From: an uncultured Lachnospiraceae bacterium
GTDB taxonomy: Bacteria; Bacillota; Clostridia; Lachnospirales; Lachnospiraceae
Length of the DNA stretch: 64,000 bases
NCBI GenBank assembly: GCA_910578085.1
Contig: CAJTPM010000005.1
Location: 108,722 to 172,721, forward strand
Reading direction: 5' to 3'
The translations under genes were made by a program, and so were the position numbers. Under the pieces are notes generated by a model. It ran no database searches and was not told the origin of the DNA. It worked only from the letters and a program-made list of their open reading frames with translations. Below are positions 8,713-17,149 of the stretch, piece by piece; the first letter of the stretch is position 1, and every line of letters begins with the position of its first letter.

Positions 8713-9792
8713 TCATATTTTATACATTTCCTCGTAGTACTTCTGGTAACTGCCGCTCGTCACATTTTTCATCCAGTCCTCATGCTCAAAAAACCAGGCG
8801 ATAGTTTTGCGAATGCCCTCTTTAAACATCGTCTCGGGCTCCCAGCCGATTTCTGCCCTGATCTTATCCGGCGCAATCGCATAGCGTCTGTCGTGTCCTT
8901 TTCTGTCCTCCACATAGGTGATCAGCTCCCTGCTCACAAGAGCTTTTCTCGGGTCATCCTCAGACAGCATCTCCTGCAGCGTTTCTATAATAATATGGAT
9001 GATCTCAATATTCTGCTTTTCATTGTGTCCGCCGATATTGTAAGTTTCAAACAGCCTTCCCTGCTCCTGTACCATATCGATCGCCTTCGCATGATCTTCC
9101 ACATACAGCCAGTCCCTGACATTCTTTCCATCGCCATACACCGGCAGCTTCTTTCCCTGCAGTGCATTGTTGATGATCAGCGGAATCAGTTTTTCCGGGA
9201 ACTGATAGGGACCATAATTGTTGGAACAGTTTGTGATGTTGGCCGGGAATTTATAGGTGTCCATATAAGCCTTCACAAGCATGTCCGAACTGGCCTTGCT
9301 GGCCGAGTAGGGACTGTGGGGCGCATAGGGGGTCGTCTCATAAAAGTATTCGCCGTCACTTTCCAAGGAACCATATACCTCATCCGTGGAGACATGTAAA
9401 AATCTCTTCCCTTCTCTGTAACTGCCGTCCGCATTCTCCCAGGCTGCTTTCGCGCAGTTCAACATAACCGCCGTACCAAGCACATTGGTTTTCACAAACA
9501 CCTCCGGCTCTTTGATACTTCTGTCCACATGACTCTCCGCCGCAAAATGGACTACCCTGTCGATATCATTCTCTGCAAATATTCTGCCAATGGCTTCCTT
9601 ATCGCAGATATCAGCCCTGATAAATGTATAATTGTCACGCTTCTCAATATCCCGCAGGTTTTCCAGATTGCCGGCATAGGTCAGCGCATCCACATTGATG
9701 ATGCGGATCTCGCTGCCGTACTTTTTAAACATGTAATGAATGTAGTTGGAGCCGATAAAACCCGCACCTCCCGTTACCAGATAAGTCCTCAT
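8713..9792 (-). CDS. rfbB: dTDP-glucose 4,6-dehydratase
   Basis: Second enzyme of the dTDP-rhamnose route, an extended short-chain dehydrogenase using NAD. The 360-residue protein opens with the Rossmann motif TGGAGFIGSNY, has the STDEVYGS dehydratase triad segment, and the YxxxK pair in PYSASKASSD. The ATG at 9792 follows GAGAGG by three bases; a longer frame to 9807 has no better site. It is the first sugar-nucleotide gene of the operon, placed 48 bases after the large GH25 gene. Confidence 0.95.
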   Translation of the reverse strand: MRTYLVTGGAGFIGSNYIHYMFKKYGSEIRIINVDALTYAGNLENLRDIEKRDNYTFIRADICDKEAIGRIFAENDIDRVVHFAAESHVDRSIKEPEVFVKTNVLGTAVMLNCAKAAWENADGSYREGKRFLHVSTDEVYGSLESDGEYFYETTPYAPHSPYSASKASSDMLVKAYMDTYKFPANITNCSNNYGPYQFPEKLIPLIINNALQGKKLPVYGDGKNVRDWLYVEDHAKAIDMVQEQGRLFETYNIGGHNEKQNIEIIHIIIETLQEMLSEDDPRKALVSRELITYVEDRKGHDRRYAIAPDKIRAEIGWEPETMFKEGIRKTIAWFFEHEDWMKNVTSGSYQKYYEEMYKI

Positions 9793-9840
9793 AAGCCTCT
9801 CTCCCATTTTTAGTAACTATATTTTATATACTGTAAACCA

Positions 9841-12759
9841 TCAATATCCCAGAAAACTCAGGTTCAGATCCACATTTCCCTTGATACCGGGCACGGAACC
9901 TTTGGAACTGTACTGCCACAAATTGTATCTTCCATTGTACGTAGGCGCCGCCGCATACTGTGCCAGCCAGATCTTATAGGAACCCAATGCCCCTGCATCT
10001 ATCTTATTATTTAACCATGTCTTATTTGCATAAACGCCGGCCGTATAACCTGAATTCTGAATCGTAGCACAGAATGCCTTGCAGACCGCGGTACGGGTTC
10101 CCTTATCGATACCGTCCGCTCTGCCGCCGCTGCTCTCCACATCCAGAAAGATCGGATAAGATATCTTATATTTCTTCACCAGATCCAGTACCATGGAAGC
10201 CTCTTCCACAGCCTCTTTCTCATTGACTGCCTGAGTAAAGAAATACACTCCTACTTTCATACCAGCCGCATTTGCACCGGAAATATTCGCTGCAAACTTC
10301 GGATCCGTAATCAGCGCCCCTGTGGAAGAACCGCGGTAACCACACCGGATGATCGCATAGGATGCACCGGAAGCCTTCACACTGTTCCAGTCGATATTGC
10401 CGTTCCACTTGGAAACATCAATGCCGAACGTGCCGGAGCTTGTCACAAGACTGCCATCGCTGGCAAAATTATATTTTGCTCCCTGAATCACCTGTTCTCC
10501 GGTCACATACTGATGATTCTCCAGGTAATAATATGTCTTGCCGTCAATATTCTGCCAGCCTGTGTACAATATTCCCTCTGTTTTCAGGAAGTACTGCATG
10601 TCAGTCTTATAGTAATCCGCATAGACCGCCTCTCTGTACTTACCGTTTTCCAGCACATATACCTGATTGCCGTCCTTATCCTTTAACAGCGAGGTAGTGT
10701 CCTCCTCATATCCGCCCACTACTTTTACCGTGACCTTTGCTTCCTTTCCATTACTGCCTTTGATCGTGACAATACTCTCCCCGATCTTCACGCCGGTCAC
10801 CGTCACTTTTTTACCGCTTACCGCCACCGTGGCAATATCCTTTCTGGATGACTCCGCTGTTATGGTAATGTTGTCGGGCCGGGTAGCCACATTGATATCC
10901 ACCGTCTTTTTTACAGCCACCTGCACGGATGTCTTATCTGGTGTGACAGTGCTGTCCGTTATTGTCACAGTACAGGTCTGAGGCTGCACGTCACTGCCTT
11001 TCACAGTTGCTGTCAGCTTTATTGTGCCCGCTTTCTTTCCTTTTACCGTCACCGTTTTCCCGTCCGAAGACACCGTTACATCTGCAAATTCCGCATTTTT
11101 ATCCGTTATCTCCCACACAACGGCTGCCTGATTACTCTCCGCCTTAATGGTTTTGCTATCTCCCACTGCCAGAGATACCGCCGTCTGATCGATCTTCAGA
11201 GTTGCCGCCACAGGCGCTGCCGTCACTTTCACCGTACAGAAAGCAGATACCGAAGCGCTGCCGCCCGACGCACTTCCCTTAGCTCTGATCGTCACCGTGC
11301 CCGCTGCCACTCCGGTAACATTACCTTTATTGTCTACTTTCGCTATGGATGGATTATCCGAAGACCAGGTTATGGAAGCCACATTCTTCTGGCTCACGCC
11401 GATGGCCGCCGTTTTTCCTACTTCCACGTTGACGCCCGTAATCGAAAGTTCCGGAACAGGAGACGGATTATTGCCGCTGACAGTCCCCAACGCCGTCATC
11501 AGATAATAATCTGCCGTCCTGGCTGAAGCAACCACTGTCGCAGGATCTTTGATCGTGTTTTTATCAATGGCTTTATAGGTGGGCTCCCCTTCTGCGGACT
11601 GGGTGGACTGCACAAAAGGCACCGTATCCGCCAGCCTGGACTCTTCCACCACCTCCTCGACGGCAGTATCCTCCACGGCCGCATTGACCTCCTCCTCTGT
11701 CTTGATCTCCTCCCTGATATCCACCTTTTTGTAGGCAATGTTTGCCTTCACTTCCACACTCTGAGTCTCTGTGGAAAACGTGTACTCATCGTACCCGGTC
11801 AGTTCTGACATTTTTACCTTATAAGTGCCAGCTTCAATATTCTCCCTGTAGATCACACCGTCTTTATCATCATCTGTCCATGTTTCCGTCTTCTTTGAAG
11901 GCGTCGTGATCTCCACCTCGAAGGGTACATTCGCCACCAGTTTGTCCGTCTTTGTATTGACAAATTTTATTTTCAGATCCTTTACAATAGAAGTCATTTT
12001 TAGGGAAATATCAATCCCCTGAGCAGGTTCTTCTTCCACCACCTCCTCAGGCTCTTCCTCAATCGTCTCCATTGCCGCCTCTTTAGCCATCTGGGCGTCC
12101 GCCACCGCAAGCAGGCCGCTCTCGCCGATAATATTGACCCCTTTTAATGAAGTTCCCACTTCCGCAAAGGCCGCTACCGCTTTATCTTCCTGCTTTGCTG
12201 TCATTAATATTACGCCGGTCAGCACCGCAAAGAACAATACCGCAACACCTGTACCGGCAATTACTTTGTCGATCAGGGGGAGATTACGGAAAGCAAGCAC
12301 CGCCCCTGCCACTCCCTTTTTCCTCCGGTAAGCTATAAACTCATCGTCGTCCTCGTCATCATCCTCGTACTCGCCGTCCTCTATATAATCAAGATCATCG
12401 TCATCCTCGTTCTCTTCGTAGTCTTCTCCTTCCTCTTCGTCCTCATAATAATCTATATCGTCGCCGTAATATTCCTCCTCATAATACGCTCCGTCCCCGT
12501 CATATTTGCCGGACTTCTTTCCATAATATACCTCACTGTCATATCTTTCAGACAGTTCATCCTCATAGTACTTCTCCTCAGACTCTTCCGTTTCTTCCTC
12601 CTCAGCCTCATCCTCGTAGTATTCATCCTCCTCGTACTCATCATCCTCGTAGTACTCATCTTCATCATAATCATCTATCCCGGAAAAATACTTTCTGTCA
12701 CCCGAAAGTTCCCGCTTCCTGCTATTTTTGTGCTTCTTTCCCTTTCCAAATAAACTCAT
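9841..12759 (-). CDS. Large membrane-anchored GH25 protein with acidic cytoplasmic tail and Ig-like domains
   Basis: A 972-residue type II membrane protein in five parts. Residues 1-145 are predicted cytoplasmic and extremely acidic (Asp, Glu and Tyr runs, residues 28-141). A TM helix spans about 166-187. A Cna-B-like domain lies near 255-340. Three bacterial Ig-like (Big_2) repeats span about 430-690, each ending in a G-x-V/A-x-G-x-x-T/I pattern. A short aromatic GW/YY cell-wall-binding-like segment (about 700-770) leads to a C-terminal GH25 domain from about 776 with GIDVSKWNG, YFFTQA and the FLDVES acidic pair. It is probably a cell-wall hydrolase held at the membrane while its tail meets cytoplasmic partners; the tail function is unknown. 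It is the first gene of the polysaccharide operon, with a promoter at 12876-12904 and a leader of roughly 110 bases. Confidence 0.88.
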   Translation of the reverse strand: MSLFGKGKKHKNSRKRELSGDRKYFSGIDDYDEDEYYEDDEYEEDEYYEDEAEEEETEESEEKYYEDELSERYDSEVYYGKKSGKYDGDGAYYEEEYYGDDIDYYEDEEEGEDYEENEDDDDLDYIEDGEYEDDDEDDDEFIAYRRKKGVAGAVLAFRNLPLIDKVIAGTGVAVLFFAVLTGVILMTAKQEDKAVAAFAEVGTSLKGVNIIGESGLLAVADAQMAKEAAMETIEEEPEEVVEEEPAQGIDISLKMTSIVKDLKIKFVNTKTDKLVANVPFEVEITTPSKKTETWTDDDKDGVIYRENIEAGTYKVKMSELTGYDEYTFSTETQSVEVKANIAYKKVDIREEIKTEEEVNAAVEDTAVEEVVEESRLADTVPFVQSTQSAEGEPTYKAIDKNTIKDPATVVASARTADYYLMTALGTVSGNNPSPVPELSITGVNVEVGKTAAIGVSQKNVASITWSSDNPSIAKVDNKGNVTGVAAGTVTIRAKGSASGGSASVSAFCTVKVTAAPVAATLKIDQTAVSLAVGDSKTIKAESNQAAVVWEITDKNAEFADVTVSSDGKTVTVKGKKAGTIKLTATVKGSDVQPQTCTVTITDSTVTPDKTSVQVAVKKTVDINVATRPDNITITAESSRKDIATVAVSGKKVTVTGVKIGESIVTIKGSNGKEAKVTVKVVGGYEEDTTSLLKDKDGNQVYVLENGKYREAVYADYYKTDMQYFLKTEGILYTGWQNIDGKTYYYLENHQYVTGEQVIQGAKYNFASDGSLVTSSGTFGIDVSKWNGNIDWNSVKASGASYAIIRCGYRGSSTGALITDPKFAANISGANAAGMKVGVYFFTQAVNEKEAVEEASMVLDLVKKYKISYPIFLDVESSGGRADGIDKGTRTAVCKAFCATIQNSGYTAGVYANKTWLNNKIDAGALGSYKIWLAQYAAAPTYNGRYNLWQYSSKGSVPGIKGNVDLNLSFLGY

Positions 12760-12875
12760 CTTCCATGGTACCTTTCTTTTTTATGGTAAACTGCTGTGCC
12801 TGCATTTCTCTGATCACAGGCCACAGACAACCGGGCACTGATCGCCCACGTTTCATTTTGCGCAGTATCTGTTAT

Positions 12876-12904
12876 ATTGTAGCATCTTTTTCCTGTTAAT
12901 TCAA
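12876..12904 (-). promoter_or_regulatory. Sigma-A promoter of the polysaccharide operon
   Basis: On the minus strand, TTGAAT (12904-12899) and TACAAT (12881-12876) are separated by 17 bases. Each box has five of six consensus bases. Transcription should begin near 12868 and read the whole rfb/ABC operon. Confidence 0.75.
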
Positions 12905-12980
12905 GGATTCACCACAACTTCCAAAAGTTTGCAAAAAAAATCCCTGAAAATTTTTTGTCGATGAAAAAAAAGAAAAACTA

Positions 12981-13009
12981 TTGACTTTTCTGGCAAAAAC
13001 TGCCAGAAT
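12981..13009 (+). promoter_or_regulatory. Promoter with an operator-like palindrome in its spacer
   Basis: TTGACT (12981-12986) and CAGAAT (13004-13009) are separated by 17 bases. The spacer holds an inverted repeat with 8-base arms (12988-12995 and 13001-13008) and a 5-base loop, placed where a repressor would block RNA polymerase. It drives the zinc-ribbon gene starting at 13055. Confidence 0.6.
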
Positions 13010-13054
13010 TTAACTAACGTATTACAATATTTTTTGAAAAAAGGGGAATTTTTC

Positions 13055-13369
13055 ATGATGTACATGCATTATTGTAAGCGTTGCCAAAAGGTTCACATGT
13101 TAAACGGACATAAAATGTCCTGTCCGAGATGCGAAGCGCCTCTCACGGAATTACAGATCTCCTATCTGGATTACACAAATATGTCCAGGGAGGAGCGCAC
13201 CGCTTTCACCGTGCGTCTGAAAGACCCTGAGCGGCTCGAAAAGCTTGGTACCACCTACCGGATGTATAAATACAGCAAGTGGTATAAAGAGCTGCTAAAC
13301 CAGACACAGGATAACATCTACCCGTTTGACGCCAAAAGAACCATGATTGGCCTCGCTGCAACCAACTGA
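13055..13369 (+). CDS. Small zinc-ribbon protein of unknown function
   Basis: A 104-residue protein with two CxxC knuckles (CKRC near residue 7 and CPRC near residue 24), typical of a treble-clef or rubredoxin-like zinc ribbon. A basic and aromatic C-terminal half follows. I do not recognise the family. The ATG at 13055 has AAGGGG eight bases upstream; a TTG at 13034 is in frame but has no site. The gene stands alone between the polysaccharide and metH operons, facing the latter, and has its own promoter with a palindrome in the spacer, so it is probably regulated. Nucleic-acid binding is a reasonable guess, no more. Confidence 0.75.
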   Translation: MMYMHYCKRCQKVHMLNGHKMSCPRCEAPLTELQISYLDYTNMSREERTAFTVRLKDPERLEKLGTTYRMYKYSKWYKELLNQTQDNIYPFDAKRTMIGLAATN

Positions 13370-13440
13370 CCGGCAGATCAGAAAAGATTTGTCTTCCTTA
13401 CTTAAAAAACTGAATATGGATATCATGTGGGAAACCACAT

Positions 13441-13495
13441 AAACGAACAGTCCCGAAAAAGCAGATGACATCTGTTTTTTCGGGACTGTTCGTTT
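13441..13495. terminator. Near-perfect 55-base palindromic bidirectional terminator
   Basis: Perfect 20-base arms (13441-13460 and 13476-13495) continue inward through one mismatch (a G-U pair in RNA) to six more pairs around a one-base centre at 13468. The stem contains A- and T-runs on both sides, so it can end transcription of both the zinc-ribbon gene and the convergent metH operon. Confidence 0.85.
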
Positions 13496-13523
13496 TAATA
13501 CTTCATTATCTTCTTCCGGATCT

Positions 13524-15899
13524 CTATCCCAGCACTTCCTTTGCAATATCCACGGAAGCCTTCGCATCCTTCGCGTAAAAATCTGCACCGATCTCCATGG
13601 CATAATTTTCCGTCAGAACCGCTCCCCCCACAAAGACTTTGCAGGCATGTCCGCTCTCCCTCAATGCTGCGATCGTCTTCTGCATGGAAGAGACCGTAGT
13701 GGTCATCAGGGCGGACAGCCCCACAAGAGACACCTCCTCTTTGCGCGCCGCCTCCACCACAGACTGCACAGGCACATCCCTGCCCAGGTCTATCACCTGA
13801 TATCCGTAGTTTTCCAATACCACCCGGACGATGTTCTTGCCGATATCATGGATATCGCCCTCCACTGTGGCCAGGATTATCTTCCCTTTGGACAGATTCT
13901 CCCCGCCTCTGCCCGCTATCTTCTCTTTGATCAGATCAAAACCGGCACAGGCGGCATTTGCCGCATTGATCAGCTGTGGGAGAAATATCTGCTGCTTTTC
14001 ATACTTCTCTCCCACAATATCCAGCGCCGGGATCAGTCTCTGATTGATCACATCCAGTTCAGACATGGTTTCGAGACATCCCTCTGTCAGATTTGCCACT
14101 TCCTGTTTCAAGCCCTTCATTATTGCTGTCTCTATTGTCATTTCCACAGAAGCGGCGGCAGGTACTGTTTTATCCGAAGCGGCATTCGCAAACCGTTCAA
14201 TATAGGCCCCGCAGTCAGCATCCTCTCCGGACAGCGCCCGATAGGAAAAGACCATATCCATGATCTCTTTCTGGTTTGGATTGATGATCGGAAAATCTAA
14301 TCCACAGCACATCGCCTGTGTCAGAAAGCTGGCCGTCACATGAAACCGCTCCGGCAGACCAAACGATATATTGCTGACGCCCAGCACACAGTGTAACCCC
14401 ATCTTCTCCCGAATATACCGCACTGCCCGCAAAGTCTCCGCCGCCTGCCTCTGCTGGGCGGATATGGTAAGGGTCAGCGCATCGATCAATACATCCTCTT
14501 TCGGTATGCCGTACTGCAGCGCCGTTTCCAATATCCGTCCGGCGATGGATATTCTCGCCTCCGCCGTCTCCGGAATACCACCCTTATCCATGGTGAGCCC
14601 CACCACCGCCGCGCCATATTTTTTCACAAGGGGCAGCACCTTTTTTAACACTTCCTGCTCCCCGTTTACAGAGTTCACGATCGCCCGCCCATTGCAGGCC
14701 CGAAGTCCCGCCTCGATTACCACAGGATCAGAGGAGTCGATCTGCAGCGGCAGAGACACCACACTCTGTACTGCTTTGACCACTCTGGTCATCATTTCCG
14801 CCTCATCGATTCCCGGCAGTCCTACATTGATATCCAGAATATCTGCTCCGGCATCCGCCTGTTCAATGGCCCGCTCCATAATATAGTTCATATCCCCGGC
14901 TCGCAATGCCTCCTGAAACCGTTTTTTTCCTGTAGGATTGATCCGCTCTCCGATAACAAGAATTCGTTCCGGCTCCCCGCCTGTCTCAAAACTCTGCCGT
15001 CCGCCAAACTCTGCCACCTGACCTGCTGAACAGACGCCCCGACGAAGTCTTCCGCTCCTGCCGCTTTCTTCTTTCTCCTGCAGGCCGGTCAGAGCTCTGA
15101 TAAAATCAGGATCTGTCCCGCAGCAGCCCCCGAAAATAGAAGCCCCCAGCTTCGGAAGCTCCGCCATACAGCGCCCGAATTCCTCTGCCTTCATACCGTA
15201 TTCTCCCGTAGCGGGATCCGGCAGTCCCGCATTGGGTTTTACAATGATCGGGAGATCTGTCCACTGTCGAAGTTCCCTGACAAGAGGCACCAGCTCTTCA
15301 GGCCCCAGGGAACAGTTGATCCCCAGCGCCTCCACTCCAAGCCCTGTCAGTGTGAGAGCCATCGCTGCCACCGTAGTCCCTGTAAACGTGCGCCCGGAAG
15401 CCTCAAAGCTCATGGTTGTCCAGACCGGAAGATTGCTGTTTTCCTTCGCCGCCAGCACTGCTGCCTTCACTTCATATAAGTCAGTCATGGTCTCAAATAT
15501 AATCAGATCCGCACCGCCCGCTGCCCCTGCCTTTACAACCTGAGCATAGATTTCATAGGCCTTTTCAAAGGAAAGCATACCCAGAGGCTCCAGCAGTTCT
15601 CCGACAGGGCCTGCATCTAATGCGACCTTTGCCTTTCCCGCCGCCGCTCTTCTGGCAATGGCAATATTGGCGGAAATGACTTCCTCCACCGTATACCCTG
15701 TACCCTCCAGCTTATGTGCATTGGTGCCAAACGTATTGGCATACAGTATCTGACTGCCCGCCTCCACGTAGCGTCGCTGAATCTCTTCCACCACATCCGG
15801 ATGCTCCATCCCGAATATATCCGGCCGTTCCCCTAATCCCAGGCCTGCCGCCTGAAGCATCGTCCCCATTCCTCCGTCAAGAATGATCCTGTTTTTCAT
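13524..15899 (-). CDS. metH: Cobalamin-dependent methionine synthase lacking the reactivation domain
   Basis: Transfers methyl from methyltetrahydrofolate to homocysteine through cobalamin. The 791-residue protein holds three of the four MetH modules. The homocysteine-binding barrel (about 1-290) opens with LDGGMGTMLQ and carries zinc Cys residues in INCSLGPE and GGCCGT. The pterin-binding barrel (about 320-580) starts at VIGERINPTGKK and includes IDSSDP. The cobalamin cap and B12 domain (about 590-791) have the B12 ligand motif DIHDIGKN. The C-terminal SAM-binding reactivation domain is absent and is supplied by the upstream gene. The ATG at 15899 overlaps that gene by 23 bases; a longer frame to 15956 lies entirely inside it and is rejected. 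A hairpin at 13441-13495 ends the operon. Confidence 0.93.
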   Translation of the reverse strand: MKNRIILDGGMGTMLQAAGLGLGERPDIFGMEHPDVVEEIQRRYVEAGSQILYANTFGTNAHKLEGTGYTVEEVISANIAIARRAAAGKAKVALDAGPVGELLEPLGMLSFEKAYEIYAQVVKAGAAGGADLIIFETMTDLYEVKAAVLAAKENSNLPVWTTMSFEASGRTFTGTTVAAMALTLTGLGVEALGINCSLGPEELVPLVRELRQWTDLPIIVKPNAGLPDPATGEYGMKAEEFGRCMAELPKLGASIFGGCCGTDPDFIRALTGLQEKEESGRSGRLRRGVCSAGQVAEFGGRQSFETGGEPERILVIGERINPTGKKRFQEALRAGDMNYIMERAIEQADAGADILDINVGLPGIDEAEMMTRVVKAVQSVVSLPLQIDSSDPVVIEAGLRACNGRAIVNSVNGEQEVLKKVLPLVKKYGAAVVGLTMDKGGIPETAEARISIAGRILETALQYGIPKEDVLIDALTLTISAQQRQAAETLRAVRYIREKMGLHCVLGVSNISFGLPERFHVTASFLTQAMCCGLDFPIINPNQKEIMDMVFSYRALSGEDADCGAYIERFANAASDKTVPAAASVEMTIETAIMKGLKQEVANLTEGCLETMSELDVINQRLIPALDIVGEKYEKQQIFLPQLINAANAACAGFDLIKEKIAGRGGENLSKGKIILATVEGDIHDIGKNIVRVVLENYGYQVIDLGRDVPVQSVVEAARKEEVSLVGLSALMTTTVSSMQKTIAALRESGHACKVFVGGAVLTENYAMEIGADFYAKDAKASVDIAKEVLG

Positions 15900-16560
15900 G
15901 ACAACTCTTTCCCTCCTTACGGTATATGCAGCTGCGGAACAGACTGCAGCTCTCACATCCTCTCTTCCGCAGCAATTTCGGGCTCTCCGAGATGCCCAGC
16001 ACGGCAGTCACCGATTTCCCCGGTATCATCAGCATGGAAGAACTCACTGAAAGTCCGATCCGACGTTCCGTATCAAGAGCCGTACAAAACTGTTTCTGAA
16101 CCGCAAGCGGCAGATCTCCGTAGCCGGGGCTGAAGCGATCCGTCAGATATAAATGCTCTGCTTCCAGTTCCTTTCTCAGATCTCTCTCAAAATTATCCGC
16201 CACATTTTCGACCGCTGTGCTGGCACAGGCATCCATGATCACCGCATCCGCCATATTACTGACACTGCTTTTTGCAAGCAGTCTGTCTATCCCCTGGCCC
16301 AGCGTAACCGCCATCAGCACTACCTCCCGGCAGCCCTCCAGCAGTTCTCTGATATCCCTGCTCTCCGGGGGCAGTCCGCAGGAATGCACTTCTTCCACAG
16401 GAAGCCTTCGCCAGATCAGACGCGGCACTGCTGCCGCAAGGACTTCCTTCTCACAGCGTTTTATCTGTACTTCCACTTCCGCCGGATACTCCTGTCCCCG
16501 ATACCCCAGATAAAGCAATATCTCGTTTTCATTTAATTCAGTCAGTCTTACCTCCATCAC
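15877..16560 (-). CDS. Methionine synthase reactivation-domain protein
   Basis: A 227-residue stand-alone protein resembling the C-terminal activation domain of MetH, which binds SAM and remethylates oxidised cob(II)alamin. Visible landmarks are LMAVTLGQGIDRL, a DACASTAVENVAD segment, the SPGYGDLPLAVQ loop that binds SAM in MetH, and a C-terminal CESCSLFRSC cysteine cluster absent from the E. coli domain. It is translated just before the metH gene and overlaps it by 23 bases, so the two products are probably made in equal amounts. The start may be GTG 16560 (8 bases after AGGAG) or the ATG directly after it. The cysteine cluster could bind metal. Confidence 0.88.
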   Translation of the reverse strand: MMEVRLTELNENEILLYLGYRGQEYPAEVEVQIKRCEKEVLAAAVPRLIWRRLPVEEVHSCGLPPESRDIRELLEGCREVVLMAVTLGQGIDRLLAKSSVSNMADAVIMDACASTAVENVADNFERDLRKELEAEHLYLTDRFSPGYGDLPLAVQKQFCTALDTERRIGLSVSSSMLMIPGKSVTAVLGISESPKLLRKRGCESCSLFRSCIYRKEGKSCHEKQDHS

Positions 16561-16611
16561 TGTCTCTTCTCCTGTTCTTATGGTTCCCGGGGGAAAATAA
16601 TTTTATCATAT

Positions 16612-16640
16612 ATTATACATCAACATTCCTTCACAGGCAA
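16612..16640 (-). promoter_or_regulatory. Promoter of the metH operon
   Basis: Minus-strand TTGCCT (16640-16635) and TATAAT (16617-16612) are spaced by 17 bases. The leader is only about 45 bases long, so there is no room for a SAM or cobalamin riboswitch. Confidence 0.7.
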
Positions 16641-16705
16641 ATATGCTTTCACTCCATTACCGCCCCAAAACAGTAACTATTGACTACATTCTCTCCCAGT
16701 TAGAC

Positions 16706-16734
16706 TTGATTTTATGTAATTCTTATTTTAAAAT
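16706..16734 (+). promoter_or_regulatory. Promoter of the DegV-kinase signalling operon
   Basis: TTGATT (16706-16711) and TAAAAT (16729-16734) are spaced by 17 bases. The expected start near 16741 precedes the lone receiver gene by about 40 bases. Confidence 0.7.
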
Positions 16735-16783
16735 GTTTTTTGCAGGGATTTTTTAATTTTTGAACAGATAAGGAGACTACTGC

Positions 16784-17149
16784 ATGAAAAAACGGATTTT
16801 AGTAGTCGATGACGACACAATGAATTTGAAAAGGGCAGAGAGAATCCTGAAGGATAAATATGAGGTTGTTCTCGCACAGTCCGGAAAGGAGGCCCTTGAT
16901 TTTATTATATGTCAGGAATTTGATCTTGTCCTTTTGGATATCGCAATGCCTGAGATGGATGGTATTGAAACATTTAAACGTATGAAAGAATTTGCCTGGG
17001 GGAATATCCCCGTTATTTTTCTGACGGCTTCAGGCGATGAGTCCGATGTGCGAAACGCCATAAAGCTCGGTGCCATCAATTATCTGAAAAAACCGTTTCC
17101 TACACAGGAACTGTTAAACCGGGTTGCTACGGGATTGGAGAAGAAATGA
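16784..17149 (+). CDS. Stand-alone response-regulator receiver (CheY-like)
   Basis: A 121-residue single receiver domain with no output domain. The acidic pocket is VVDDD (residues 7-11), the phospho-acceptor is Asp52 in LLDIAMPEMDG, and the switch Thr81 and Lys103 (LKKPF) are present, so it should accept phosphate. AAGGAG lies just before the ATG. Its stop overlaps the ATG of the hybrid kinase gene by four bases (ATGA), so the two are translationally coupled. It is likely a shuttle or sink in a phosphorelay with the two hybrid kinases that follow. Confidence 0.92.
   Translation: MKKRILVVDDDTMNLKRAERILKDKYEVVLAQSGKEALDFIICQEFDLVLLDIAMPEMDGIETFKRMKEFAWGNIPVIFLTASGDESDVRNAIKLGAINYLKKPFPTQELLNRVATGLEKK

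Noticed and set aside
12361..12674. Tandem-repeat or CRISPR-like look of the acidic coding stretch
   Set aside because: The repetition comes from GAG/GAT/TAT codons of one intact frame; there are no constant repeats with spacers.
16561..16640. Possible SAM or cobalamin riboswitch before the metH operon
   Set aside because: The promoter lies so close that the leader is only about 45 bases, too short for either riboswitch, and no conserved box is seen.
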